Positions 14,734 through 23,347 of a stretch of DNA of 26,271 bases are shown piece by piece. The position numbers were made by a program, and so were the translations under genes. A model generated the notes under the pieces. That model saw only the letters and a program-made list of their open reading frames with translations. It was not told where the DNA came from and ran no database searches. Every line of letters starts with the position of its first letter. Positions within the stretch are counted from its first letter, which is position 1. Origin of the DNA: an uncultured Porphyromonas sp. (GTDB taxonomy: Bacteria; Bacteroidota; Bacteroidia; Bacteroidales; Porphyromonadaceae); NCBI GenBank assembly GCA_943912835.1, contig CALTVJ010000018.1, forward strand, positions 1 through 26,271. The letters run 5' to 3'.

Positions 14734-16404
14734 ATGTTTATGTACAAGAAAGTATTTTTAAGCCTAAGCATAGGAGCTATGTCTTTGGCTATGAGTCCTG
14801 TCGCTGAGGCCTGTTCGGACCTTATTGTCGGCAAAAAAGCCTCTACCGATGGCTCTGTCATCATCAGTTACGCAGCCGACTCTCATACCTTGTATGGAGA
14901 GCTATACCACTGGGCTGCTCGTAAACATGCCAAAGGGACGATGCGTGAGATTCGTGAGTGGGACACCAACAAGCACTTAGGTTATATCCCAGAGGCTGCG
15001 GAGACCTACAATGTCGTTGGGAATATGAACGAATATCAAGTCGCCATAACCGAATCAACTTGGGGAGGACGCAAAGAGCTTGCCGATGCCAATGGGATTA
15101 TGGATTATGGTAGCCTGATTTACGTTGCTCTACAACGTAGTAAATCTGCCAAAGAGGCAATTAAGGTGATGACCGACCTTGTACGCGACTATGGCTATGC
15201 CAGCAGTGGTGAGAGCTTCACCATTGCCGACAAAAACGAAGTATGGGTCATGGAACTCATCGGCAAAGGTAAAGGCAAGAAAGGTGCCGTATGGGTAGCT
15301 ATCCGCATCCCTGACAATGCGATTTCGGCGCATGCTAACCAAGCCCGTATACACAAGATCCCATTTGGCGACAAAGCCAACTGTATGTACGAAAAAGATG
15401 TCGTTAATCTCGCCAGAGAAAAGGGCTTCTTCAAAGGCAAAGACGAAGACTTCGACTTCCAAAAAGCCTACAATCCTTACACATTCGGGGCTCTAAGAGG
15501 CTGTGAGGCTCGTGTATGGAGTTTCTTCCGTGAGTTCAACAAAGATGCGGCTAAATACGAAGCTCATGTCCGTGGCGACCTTAATGCCGACTATATGCCC
15601 CTCTACCTTATCCCCGACCGCAAAGTCTCTGTCAGCGATGTACGCCGTGCTATGCGCAACCACTACGAGGGCACTTCGCTTGATATGACCAAAGACGTTG
15701 GTGCTGGACCTTACCGCTCGCCTTATCGTTGGCGTCCGATGACCTTCGAGGTAGACGGACAGACTTACGTCAATGAGCGTGCCGTAGCAACGCAACAAAC
15801 AGGCTTCGTCCTTGTAGCTCAACTACGCTCTTGGTTACCCGACCAAATTGGGGGTGTCCTTTGGTTTGGGGTTGACGATGCCAACACTGCGGTATTTACG
15901 CCTATGTATGCGAGCATCACAGCTATCCCAGAGTGTTACAGACAAGGCAATGGAGATATGATGAACTTCTCATGGACGAGTGCCTTCTGGATTCACAACT
16001 GGGTTGCCAACATGGCATACAACCGCTACGAGCCTATGATTGCCGATATTCGCCCCGTGCAACAAGGCTTGGAAGATAAGTTTGATGCCGAGCAAAAAGA
16101 CATTGACGCTAAGGCTATCAGCCTCATGAAAGAGAACCCAGAGAAAGCCAAAGCCTTCTTAAACAACTACTGTGCAGATGCTGCCAACGGTGCTACGGCT
16201 CGTTGGAAACGATTAGGCGAATACCTCCTCGTCAAGTATATGGACGGTAATATGAAGAAAGAGAAGGATGGCAAGTTCCAAGACAATGGCAATGGTCTAA
16301 GCGAAATGCCTAGCTTCCCAGGTTATAGCAAAGAGTACTACGAAGCTATTGCGAAGACCTATGGCTATAACATTAAGGTTCTAGACCCTAAGGACGCTCA
16401 CTAA
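14734..16404 (+). CDS. Exported dipeptidase, peptidase family C69 (PepD-like Ntn hydrolase)
   Basis: From the ATG at 14734 the protein has about 556 residues. The signal peptide (MFMYKKVFLSLSIGAMSLAM) ends just before AEAC-SDLIVGKKASTDGSV. In C69 enzymes the cysteine exposed at the mature N-terminus (C27 here) is the catalytic nucleophile, and the following GKKASTDGS strand is typical. Further family segments are ITESTWGGR, DYGYASSGESF with EVWVMELIGKG, and SFFREFN. It probably cleaves dipeptides in the periplasm, a main nutrient form for asaccharolytic oral Bacteroidetes. The frame is open to 14629, but the promoter at 14700-14707 and the signal peptide favour 14734 (or 14740). A very strong hairpin follows the gene. 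Confidence 0.9.
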   Translation: MFMYKKVFLSLSIGAMSLAMSPVAEACSDLIVGKKASTDGSVIISYAADSHTLYGELYHWAARKHAKGTMREIREWDTNKHLGYIPEAAETYNVVGNMNEYQVAITESTWGGRKELADANGIMDYGSLIYVALQRSKSAKEAIKVMTDLVRDYGYASSGESFTIADKNEVWVMELIGKGKGKKGAVWVAIRIPDNAISAHANQARIHKIPFGDKANCMYEKDVVNLAREKGFFKGKDEDFDFQKAYNPYTFGALRGCEARVWSFFREFNKDAAKYEAHVRGDLNADYMPLYLIPDRKVSVSDVRRAMRNHYEGTSLDMTKDVGAGPYRSPYRWRPMTFEVDGQTYVNERAVATQQTGFVLVAQLRSWLPDQIGGVLWFGVDDANTAVFTPMYASITAIPECYRQGNGDMMNFSWTSAFWIHNWVANMAYNRYEPMIADIRPVQQGLEDKFDAEQKDIDAKAISLMKENPEKAKAFLNNYCADAANGATARWKRLGEYLLVKYMDGNMKKEKDGKFQDNGNGLSEMPSFPGYSKEYYEAIAKTYGYNIKVLDPKDAH

Positions 16405-16422
16405 GAGGCTGTCTCATAACTG

Positions 16423-16467
16423 ACACAAACTGGGCTACCACAATGATTGTGGTAGCCCAGTTTGTGT
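16423..16467 (+). terminator. Perfect 21-bp hairpin after the dipeptidase gene
   Basis: Arms at 16423-16443 and 16447-16467 are exact reverse complements with a three-base loop. It begins 18 bases after the dipeptidase stop. The following bases are ATAATCG rather than a T-run, so if it terminates, it does so without a classical tail; it may also protect the 3' end of the mRNA. Confidence 0.65.
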
Positions 16468-16550
16468 ATAATCGTGTGTATAAAAGGAAATGAAACCCCT
16501 GCAAAGATCTCAAAAGACAAAGGGACAACGAGCCGTCCGACGAATAATGT

Positions 16551-16558
16551 TATCTTTG
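16551..16558 (+). promoter_or_regulatory. -7 box TATCTTTG for the beta-galactosidase gene
   Basis: This exact TATCTTTG lies 24 bases before the ATG at 16583. It falls inside the upstream extension of the open frame (to 16490), which supports the downstream start. No clear -33 TTTG is present. Confidence 0.65.
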
Positions 16559-16582
16559 CTTATATATTATAATGGAATAAGC

Positions 16583-19500
16583 ATGAAGAAATTAAGCCTT
16601 ATATGTACAGGGGTACTCGCTAGCGCAATGAGTCTGTCGGCGCAGTGGCACAAGCCTAATGCAGAGTTTACAAGCGAACATCGCTACCCAATGCGTAGCG
16701 ACTTCTTCGCCTTCCGAACAAGCGAAGACGGACAAGATTATCGTGAGAGTGCCAACTTCCGTTCCCTACATGGGCTATGGCGTTTCTATTGGGTAAAAAA
16801 CGAAACGGCACGTCCCAAAGACTTCTTTAACCCCTCTTTTGACGATAGCTCTTGGGCAAATATGCGTGTCCCTGGCATTTGGGAGATGAATGGCTACGGC
16901 GACCCGCTCTATGCCAACGAACCCTACCCTTGGCACAACCAATTCAAAAACAATCCGCCACACGTCCCAAGCGAAAACAATCATATCGGAAGTTATCGCC
17001 GTTGGATTGAAGTGCCTAAGGATTGGGCTGGAAAACAAATACTCGTACATTTTGGCTCGGTAACTTCGGCTCTAAGGCTCTGGGTAAATGGTAAGTATGT
17101 TGGATATAGTGAAGACAGTAAGCTACCAGCGACCTTCGACCTGAGTAAATACCTCAAAGTCGGAGAGAAAAACCTCATCGCCCTACAAATCGACCGATGG
17201 AGCACGGGCACCTACCTCGAGAGTCAGGACTTTTGGCGACTCTCTGGTATAGCACGAGAGGTCTACCTCTACGCCAAAGAAGCCAAACGTATAGAGGATA
17301 TTGAGCTAACGCAAGATTTGGTTGATTTAGACAAAGCAAGTCGTACAGGCTTACTCAACATTCGCCTCAAAAAAGAAGGTCAATTTGAGACGCAAGTCGA
17401 GCTTCGTAACGCACAAGGCTCTATCGTTGCTTCGGGAAAAATTGCCCCCAACCAAACAAGCATAGACCTCAAAGTCGAGGGTGCAGAGGCTTGGTCTGCC
17501 GAGCATCCTTATCTCTATGAGCTTAGACTCCGCACACCTCAAGAGTATATCCGAGAGCAAGTAGGCTTCCGTCATGTGGAGATTAAGGGGGGGCAACTCT
17601 TGGTTAATGGTCAGCCTATTTTGATTAAGGGGGTTAATAGACACGAATTAGACCCCGATGGTGGTTATGTCGTGAGCCGTGAACGCATGGAGCAAGACGT
17701 CAAGATTATGAAAGAGCTCAACATCAATGCCGTGCGTACCTGCCACTACCCCAACGACTCATATTTCTATGAGCTATGCGATCGATATGGTTTATATGTC
17801 GTTTCAGAAGCCAATGTCGAGAGTCACGGTATGGGCTATGGCAAAGAGTCATTGTCTTTCAAAAAAGACTGGCGGAAAGCCCACATCGAGCGCAATGAGC
17901 GACAAGTCGCCCTACTACGCAATCACCCCAGCATCATCATTTGGTCTACGGGCAATGAGGCAGGCGATGGAGAGAACTTCGGCTATGCCTACGATGCCGT
18001 CAAAGCTATGGACAAAACACGCCCCGTACAATACGAACGTGCTGGACTAAAATATACCGATATATATTGCCGTATGTATCGCCAACCACATGAGCTACTA
18101 CAATACGTTAAGGAGGGGCACAAGAAGCCTTTCATTCTCTGCGAATATGCTCATGCCATGGGGAACTCAATGGGCGGATTTGATGAGTATTGGCAACTCT
18201 TCCGCAAGTATCCACAGCTACAAGGGGGATTCATTTGGGACTTTGCCGACCAAGGGCTTAGACGCTACGATAGCGAGGGTCGTATGTATTATGCCTATGC
18301 AGGAGATTACAACAAATACGACTACAAAACAGACAACAACTTCTGCAACAATGGTATCGTTAGCCCCGACCGCAAACTCAATCCTCATGCCCACGAAGTA
18401 GCCTATCAGCATCAAAGCATCTGGACGAAGCTACAAGATACAGACAATGGTCAAATAGAAATCTATAACGAAAACTTCTTCATTGACCTCAGTCGCTATG
18501 ATTTACATTGGACGCTCACACGCAATGGCAAGGTCGTACGCAGTAACACCCTGAGCCTCCCAGCCATCAAAGCACAAAGCAAAGCAACAATATCTCTTGG
18601 AGCTTCGCTTCGTGAGCCCATGTTGAGAGACAACGAAACCCTAACTCTTGAAGTCTACTATCAAACACGAGCAGAAGACGGCATTCTGCCCGCAGGTCAG
18701 AGAGTAGCCTATCAACAGTTCGTCTTGCAGGAAGGGAAATATAATGGTTCTCCCACACAAACGATAGAGCAAAAGCTCTCAATCATAGACACAGACAGAC
18801 AATTTCTCATCATCAAAGGTGCAGACCTTCACATAGACATTGATAGAGCAACGGGCTTCATCTCTCGCTATCATGTACGAGGTCAAGAGCTAATTGCCGA
18901 GGGGAAAGACATTAGACCCAATTTCTGGCGTGCCGCTACCGACAACGACATGGGAGCTGGCTTGCAATGGAAATACAGACTCTGGCGTAACCCTGAGATG
19001 AAGCTCATCAGCTGTAAAGCCACAGAGCAAAAAGAAGGCAACATCCAAGTCACCACACTGATAGAGCTTACGCAACTCAAAGCCCAGCTCCGCATCGAGT
19101 ATCAGATCGAAGCAGACGGCACGATTGTCTACAAACAGACTTTGTCTACCGATCCATCGGCAAAGGATATGCCCGCACTCTTCCGATATGGTCTGCGTAT
19201 CCCCATGCCCAAACACTACAACGAGATTGAGTACTTCGGTTATGGTCCGTACGAAAACTATTCAGACCGCACAACCTCTCAGCTTATTGGCCAATACAAA
19301 GCAAAAGTATCGGATCTGTACTACTCATACATACGACCACAAGAGACAGGTGCTCGCGCTGGTCTACGTCACTACCGAGTACAGACACCAGGTGGGCAGG
19401 GGATAGAATTTAGTGCTAATTATCCCCTCCAAGCATCAGCTCTCGAATACAGCATCGAGGAGCTAGACGGCTTCCCTCGCAAGAGCCAAAGACACGGTGC

Positions 19501-19651
19501 CTTAGTTAAGGCATCGGGCTTCACAGACGTACTAGTCGACCGCTACCACATGGGCTTAGGGTGCTACAATAGTTGGGGTGCATTACCACAAGCACAGTAT
19601 CAACTTCCTTATAAGAATTACGATATGGAAGTCGTTATACGACCATTCTAA
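16583..19651 (+). CDS. Exported beta-galactosidase, GH2 LacZ type
   Basis: From 16583 the protein is 1022 residues, close to E. coli LacZ (about 1024). Unlike LacZ it has a signal peptide (MKKLSLICTGVLASAMSLSA), so it is probably periplasmic. In order: a sugar-binding jelly roll (about 35-215, with NGKYVGYSEDSKLPATFD), an immunoglobulin-like domain, the TIM barrel (about 320-620) and a large C-terminal beta-sandwich with DNDMGAGLQWKYRLW and GYGPYENYSDR. The acid/base is E459 in STGNEAGDGENF and the nucleophile is E521 in LCEYAHAMGNS. It removes terminal beta-galactose, probably from host glycans as well as lactose. The frame extends to 16490, but that part covers the promoter and lacks a signal peptide start. 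It stands between two hairpins as its own unit. Confidence 0.95.
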   Translation: MKKLSLICTGVLASAMSLSAQWHKPNAEFTSEHRYPMRSDFFAFRTSEDGQDYRESANFRSLHGLWRFYWVKNETARPKDFFNPSFDDSSWANMRVPGIWEMNGYGDPLYANEPYPWHNQFKNNPPHVPSENNHIGSYRRWIEVPKDWAGKQILVHFGSVTSALRLWVNGKYVGYSEDSKLPATFDLSKYLKVGEKNLIALQIDRWSTGTYLESQDFWRLSGIAREVYLYAKEAKRIEDIELTQDLVDLDKASRTGLLNIRLKKEGQFETQVELRNAQGSIVASGKIAPNQTSIDLKVEGAEAWSAEHPYLYELRLRTPQEYIREQVGFRHVEIKGGQLLVNGQPILIKGVNRHELDPDGGYVVSRERMEQDVKIMKELNINAVRTCHYPNDSYFYELCDRYGLYVVSEANVESHGMGYGKESLSFKKDWRKAHIERNERQVALLRNHPSIIIWSTGNEAGDGENFGYAYDAVKAMDKTRPVQYERAGLKYTDIYCRMYRQPHELLQYVKEGHKKPFILCEYAHAMGNSMGGFDEYWQLFRKYPQLQGGFIWDFADQGLRRYDSEGRMYYAYAGDYNKYDYKTDNNFCNNGIVSPDRKLNPHAHEVAYQHQSIWTKLQDTDNGQIEIYNENFFIDLSRYDLHWTLTRNGKVVRSNTLSLPAIKAQSKATISLGASLREPMLRDNETLTLEVYYQTRAEDGILPAGQRVAYQQFVLQEGKYNGSPTQTIEQKLSIIDTDRQFLIIKGADLHIDIDRATGFISRYHVRGQELIAEGKDIRPNFWRAATDNDMGAGLQWKYRLWRNPEMKLISCKATEQKEGNIQVTTLIELTQLKAQLRIEYQIEADGTIVYKQTLSTDPSAKDMPALFRYGLRIPMPKHYNEIEYFGYGPYENYSDRTTSQLIGQYKAKVSDLYYSYIRPQETGARAGLRHYRVQTPGGQGIEFSANYPLQASALEYSIEELDGFPRKSQRHGALVKASGFTDVLVDRYHMGLGCYNSWGALPQAQYQLPYKNYDMEVVIRPF

Positions 19652-19674
19652 ACTATATTTCTATTAAGATAATG

Positions 19675-19712
19675 ATGGGTTTGGGGCAGACTAAATGCTA
19701 CCCCAAACCCAT
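19675..19712 (+). terminator. Intrinsic terminator of the beta-galactosidase gene
   Basis: A 15-base stem (19675-19689 with 19698-19712) has one mismatch and an eight-base loop. The sequence TAAAATTAT follows. It begins 24 bases after the stop codon. Confidence 0.8.
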
Positions 19713-19775
19713 TAAAATTATCAACACATCGGGCATCTTATAGTCAATGTATATCAAGTATAGCTCTGATTGTTA

Positions 19776-19783
19776 TAAATTTG
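19776..19783 (+). promoter_or_regulatory. -7 box TAAATTTG for the amylase-like gene
   Basis: It matches TAnnTTTG and ends 28 bases before the ATG at 19811. A TTG codon inside it opens the same frame (19781), but that cannot be the start if this is the promoter. Confidence 0.55.
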
Positions 19784-19810
19784 TTTCTTTGCTACAAACA
19801 ATCAAACTCT

Positions 19811-21469
19811 ATGAATAACGAACGTATCATTATATACTCCGTCCTTCCTCGCCTATGGGCAAACTTCACAAACTCTCCCGTACAGCATGGTACAATAGAA
19901 CAAAACGGCTCGGGTAAACTATCGGCTTGGGATACTAAGGCACTAGACTACGTCAAGAGTCTTGGCGCAACACATATTTGGTTTATCGGGCTTTTGGAGC
20001 ATGCTACGGCACAAGCATTCGAGGGCATTGAAGCCGACCCAGCAGAGCTAGTCAAGGGCATAGCTGGCTCTCCTTATGCCGTCAAAGATTACTACGATAT
20101 TGCACCCGAATTAGCAGACAATCCACAGAACCGTTTGAAAGAGTTCGATGCTCTTGTGGAGCGTGTACATGCTTCAGGGCTAAAACTTATGATGGACTTT
20201 ATACCCAATCATGTAGCACGCACATATCATTCAGATGCCAAGCCCAATGGAACGAGTGACCTTGGAGCAGAAGACTATGATTCTTTGGGCTTTGACACAC
20301 GAAATAACTTCTACTATTTGCAAGGAGAAGAGTTAAGACTGCCAACCTTTGGGACATATCATGAATACCCAGCCAAAGCAACGGGCAACGATTGCTTTAC
20401 CCCTACACCAAGTCATAACGACTGGTACGAAACTATTAAACTCAATTATGGGGTAAATTATATGGAAGGAGGTCAAAAAGACTTCAACCCGATTCCGAAC
20501 ACCTGGCATAAAATGCTAGAAATACTACACTATTGGGCTAAGCGAGGAGTCGATGGTTTTCGCTGTGATATGGCAGAGATGGTTCCCTCAGAGTTTTGGG
20601 CATGGGCATTACCACAACTCAGAGAGAAATACCCTCTAATCTTCCTAGCAGAGATTTATCAACCCGAGCGATATACCGAATATATTACAGCAGGATTTGA
20701 CTACCTGTACGACAAAGTTGGTGTGTATGACAGCCTAAGAGCCATTGTACGTGGCGAGCTGTCGGCGAGTCAGTTTGACCCAACTCGTGATGCCGTGGGA
20801 GAGCTCCAAAAGCATATGTGTTACTTCTTGGAGAATCACGACGAGCAACGCTTTACGTCCCCTTATTTTGCTGGCGATAGCCAGGCTCTTCGCCCTGCCT
20901 TAGCCGTTATGGCTCTTTGCGGAGGACAACCTTACCTACACTATTTCGCTGGCGAACTTGGCGAGCAAGGTATGGACGAAGAAGGTTATAGTGGATTAGA
21001 TGGTCGAACAAGCATTTTTGACTACTGGTCGCTCTCTTCGTTGTGTCGTTTAGGTTCAGATTTTTTAGGTTCTAAATTAAGCCCTCAGGAGCAAGATACT
21101 CTCCACTATCATAGACTCATTCTCAAATTAGCTGGGCAACACATAGTCTTCGGACAAGGAGGTTACCATGGGATTAACTATCTACAAGGAGAAGACTACG
21201 ACCATGACAGAGTCCTTAGTTTTGTACGCTATACCGAGGGTTACGTCGCTTTGGTTGTGGCTTCGTTTGCCGATGAGCCTCGTCACATTAAGCTACGTTG
21301 GAGCGAAGAGTTACTTCAAATAGTTGGCATCTCAGCCAACACTGCTCTAAGTGTTGAGAACTTAGTCAATGGAGAAAAAGCGGTCACCACCCTAAGTCCA
21401 TGGGTTAATTATCGTGTGGACTTAGCACCTAAGTCGGTTGAGATATTACTCTTCTCTCCCCTACACTAA
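19811..21469 (+). CDS. Alpha-amylase family glycosidase (GH13), cytoplasmic
   Basis: This 552-residue enzyme has the four conserved GH13 regions: I, MDFIPNHVA (about 128-136); II, GFRCDMAEM with the nucleophile D253; III, FLAEIY with the acid/base E281; and IV, ENHDEQR with D344. There is no signal peptide from the ATG at 19811, so it probably acts inside the cell on glycogen or imported oligosaccharides. It may be a hydrolase or a transglycosidase such as a maltosyl-transferring enzyme; sequence alone does not decide. A short C-terminal beta-domain (about 470-552) ends the protein. It has its own promoter after the beta-galactosidase terminator and is followed by a strong terminator shared with the convergent M64 gene. 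Confidence 0.9.
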   Translation: MNNERIIIYSVLPRLWANFTNSPVQHGTIEQNGSGKLSAWDTKALDYVKSLGATHIWFIGLLEHATAQAFEGIEADPAELVKGIAGSPYAVKDYYDIAPELADNPQNRLKEFDALVERVHASGLKLMMDFIPNHVARTYHSDAKPNGTSDLGAEDYDSLGFDTRNNFYYLQGEELRLPTFGTYHEYPAKATGNDCFTPTPSHNDWYETIKLNYGVNYMEGGQKDFNPIPNTWHKMLEILHYWAKRGVDGFRCDMAEMVPSEFWAWALPQLREKYPLIFLAEIYQPERYTEYITAGFDYLYDKVGVYDSLRAIVRGELSASQFDPTRDAVGELQKHMCYFLENHDEQRFTSPYFAGDSQALRPALAVMALCGGQPYLHYFAGELGEQGMDEEGYSGLDGRTSIFDYWSLSSLCRLGSDFLGSKLSPQEQDTLHYHRLILKLAGQHIVFGQGGYHGINYLQGEDYDHDRVLSFVRYTEGYVALVVASFADEPRHIKLRWSEELLQIVGISANTALSVENLVNGEKAVTTLSPWVNYRVDLAPKSVEILLFSPLH

Positions 21470-21503
21470 ATCCCCACTCACCCTCGGTTAGAGAGGTATC
21501 CAC

Positions 21504-21537
21504 AAGTAGAGTCTTAGGTTAAACTAAGGCTCTACTT
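21504..21537 (+). terminator. Intrinsic terminator of the amylase-like gene
   Basis: A 14-base stem (21504-21517 with 21524-21537, one G-T pair) has a six-base loop and is followed by a run of T. The stop codon of the convergent M64 gene (21532-21534) lies inside the right arm. Confidence 0.88.
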
Positions 21538-22818
21538 TTTTTGAGGATATAGATAATAGCGAATCAGCTCATCTAATGCTTTGTGACAAGCAGGGCAGAA
21601 AGTGGGGAAAGTATTCGTGAGCATACGACAGTCTTGCGTAGCCTTATATAAACCATGGGCTGTATAGGCAGCTCCTTCGTAAGCACCTATTTTGTAGGCC
21701 TCCCCTTTAGGCGTGGGAATCGGTGTCCCCGACTTGATGAGCGAACTCCACTTTTTACCTTTAAAGTCTTTAAGGCTCGTAATGTTTTGCTCCCAAGGCT
21801 CGGCATCTACGTTGTAGCTATTATTCATAGCATCACTCTCGTAGAAGTATTCGTCTGCCAGCCCTCCGAAGCTATGCCCAAACTCATGAACAACCACTGG
21901 GAGATAGCTCTTAGGATGTATGCTACTTAGTGTATAACTATTAAAAATTCCGCCACCGCCATACACCTCTGTATTCGCCAAAATGATGATATGTTCGTAG
22001 GGTATATTGATGAGGGCATCGTGCAAACGCCTTACTCGGCTAGTCGTCAAATAACGCTCACTATAAAAGGTATCAAAGTGCGATGCGAATGCAGTATTAA
22101 GCCACTTACCCTCTCTCGGTAAACTCACACCCGAATCCTCGGAAATGGTCTCAACAGCTATGATATTGATATTCTCTTGATAGGTCTTAAAAGGTTCGTA
22201 AGAGAGTAATTCTTGTGCAGACCTCTTAGCATAAGCCATAAATTTAGGCATCTCCTCTTGCGTAAATCCTTCCGCCAAAATAGCTATATCAATAGCTTGA
22301 TTAGGGTGCTTTGCCCGATGTAAATAATGATGAGGCAAAACACGTGCTACATCGTGATGACGCACCAAGATATCGTTGGGCGAGAAATAGAAGCTATCAC
22401 GAGCAATAGGTTCTTGACGCATATTATCAAGTTCCACCTCTATGAGGGCCGAGCGATTGGGGTAAGGAATGAGCAAGGTATGCTCAAAGCTACGAGCTCG
22501 CTTCTGAGCTTCGTCTGTCGATAGCCACTCTTGAAAAAGCGAGGAGAACGAATTCGTATATATCAGCTCTCGGCTTGCAGAGTCTCTAACCACAATACGT
22601 CCATTACCACGCAAAGCCAAATGAGACAGATTCACTCTCCGACCATACCAATGAGCCGAACTGTGTAGCTCGTCACGAGATATAGCCACATCACCAGAAC
22701 GACCTGCGAAGGTGTAATCAATCCGCAGAGTACTATCTCTGAAATGTCGCGTGAAGTCTTGCCCACTTAGGGAAATGGTAAAGCACAATAGGAGAAGGAA
22801 ACCAATAGATTTACTCAT
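21532..22818 (-). CDS. Exported metallopeptidase, family M64 (IgA peptidase M64)
   Basis: From the ATG at 22818 the protein has 428 residues. It has a hydrophobic signal peptide (MSKSIGFLLLLCFTISLSGQ). The N-terminal beta-rich region (about 21-165) precedes the catalytic domain, which has AIDIAILAEGFTQEEM and the zinc site HEFGHSFGGLADEY (H311, E312, H315, with D322). Four cysteines near the C-terminus (CRML and FCPACHK) may form disulfides or bind metal. The family is named after an immunoglobulin A peptidase of Clostridium ramosum; many Bacteroidetes encode M64 proteins of unproved substrate. An ATG two codons upstream (22824) is an alternative start. A hairpin ends about 17 bases before that ATG. 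Confidence 0.92.
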   Translation of the reverse strand: MSKSIGFLLLLCFTISLSGQDFTRHFRDSTLRIDYTFAGRSGDVAISRDELHSSAHWYGRRVNLSHLALRGNGRIVVRDSASRELIYTNSFSSLFQEWLSTDEAQKRARSFEHTLLIPYPNRSALIEVELDNMRQEPIARDSFYFSPNDILVRHHDVARVLPHHYLHRAKHPNQAIDIAILAEGFTQEEMPKFMAYAKRSAQELLSYEPFKTYQENINIIAVETISEDSGVSLPREGKWLNTAFASHFDTFYSERYLTTSRVRRLHDALINIPYEHIIILANTEVYGGGGIFNSYTLSSIHPKSYLPVVVHEFGHSFGGLADEYFYESDAMNNSYNVDAEPWEQNITSLKDFKGKKWSSLIKSGTPIPTPKGEAYKIGAYEGAAYTAHGLYKATQDCRMLTNTFPTFCPACHKALDELIRYYLYPQKK

Positions 22819-22840
22819 GACCATTAGAATTAAATGAAAT

Positions 22841-22875
22841 GGGCTATGCAACAACCTTGTGTATCTGCATAGCCC
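22841..22875 (-). terminator. Hairpin between the small acidic gene and the M64 gene
   Basis: A perfect ten-base stem (GGGCTATGCA at 22841-22850, TGCATAGCCC at 22866-22875) encloses a 15-base loop. On the minus strand it begins 7 bases after the stop of the small gene and is followed by ATTTCATTTAATT, a poor T-tract. It may be a leaky terminator or a regulatory leader for the M64 gene, for which no separate promoter is seen. Confidence 0.6.
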
Positions 22876-22882
22876 TGTATAT

Positions 22883-23326
22883 TTATTTGCTTAATAACTC
22901 GTCAATGAATCGACTTAGCTCATCATCGAGTCCCTCCAAAAGTGGGGTCGTCAACTGCACCAGCTCATCATCAAGGAAGAGTAGCTCCTCAATAGTCGAA
23001 AAGTCCTCATCAACCAAACTCACCGAGAAGGGACGTTGGAAGCTCTCATGCGCCCAAAAGCCCTCAGCGTCAAGCTTAGATACAGCCTGTCTCAACACCT
23101 TACGCATCTCGGAGGTCGGTTTGTCGCCTTTGTCCACCCAAGAAAATATAATCGTAGAACTAATCTGCTCATCGTCGTCACCAAATAGGCTAAGCTCTCC
23201 GCTCTCGCTATTGATACGAACGAATATATCCGTTACCCCCGAACGTAAATGTTCGGGAGCTATTGAGTCAGTCAAGCTACGGAATAGCTTTTGTATTACC
23301 TGTATTTCTTTATTTGGTGATGTCAT
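22883..23326 (-). CDS. Small acidic protein of unknown function
   Basis: I do not recognise this 147-residue protein. It has no signal peptide or membrane segment and is rich in Asp and Glu, especially at the C-terminus (LLEGLDDELSRFIDELLSK). The middle reads like a mixed alpha/beta domain: GVTDIFVRIN, SSTIIFSWVDKG and FSVSLVDEDFST look like strands. The start is 21 bases after the valS stop on the same strand, so it is likely co-transcribed with valS. A serine-rich frame on the opposite strand covering the same bases is a shadow, because this frame has the better amino-acid composition and the operon position. Confidence 0.75.
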   Translation of the reverse strand: MTSPNKEIQVIQKLFRSLTDSIAPEHLRSGVTDIFVRINSESGELSLFGDDDEQISSTIIFSWVDKGDKPTSEMRKVLRQAVSKLDAEGFWAHESFQRPFSVSLVDEDFSTIEELLFLDDELVQLTTPLLEGLDDELSRFIDELLSK

Positions 23327-23347
23327 AAATCTTTTGTAGATATTCTG

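Noticed and set aside
14734..14816. Lipobox at the dipeptidase cysteine
   Set aside because: The residues before the cysteine (A-E-A) do not fit a lipobox; in C69 enzymes this cysteine is the catalytic N-terminus.
15130..15822. Minus-strand frames (110 and 109 codons) within the dipeptidase gene
   Set aside because: They are antisense shadows of a gene with clear C69 features.
14395..22818. Polysaccharide utilisation locus
   Set aside because: There is no SusC/SusD pair, no hybrid two-component or sigma/anti-sigma regulator, and the glycosidases are in separate transcription units on both strands.
22839..23339. Plus-strand 166-codon serine-rich frame opposite the small acidic gene
   Set aside because: The serine runs are the antisense of Asp/Glu/Leu-rich codons. 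The minus-strand frame has balanced composition and an operon position after valS.
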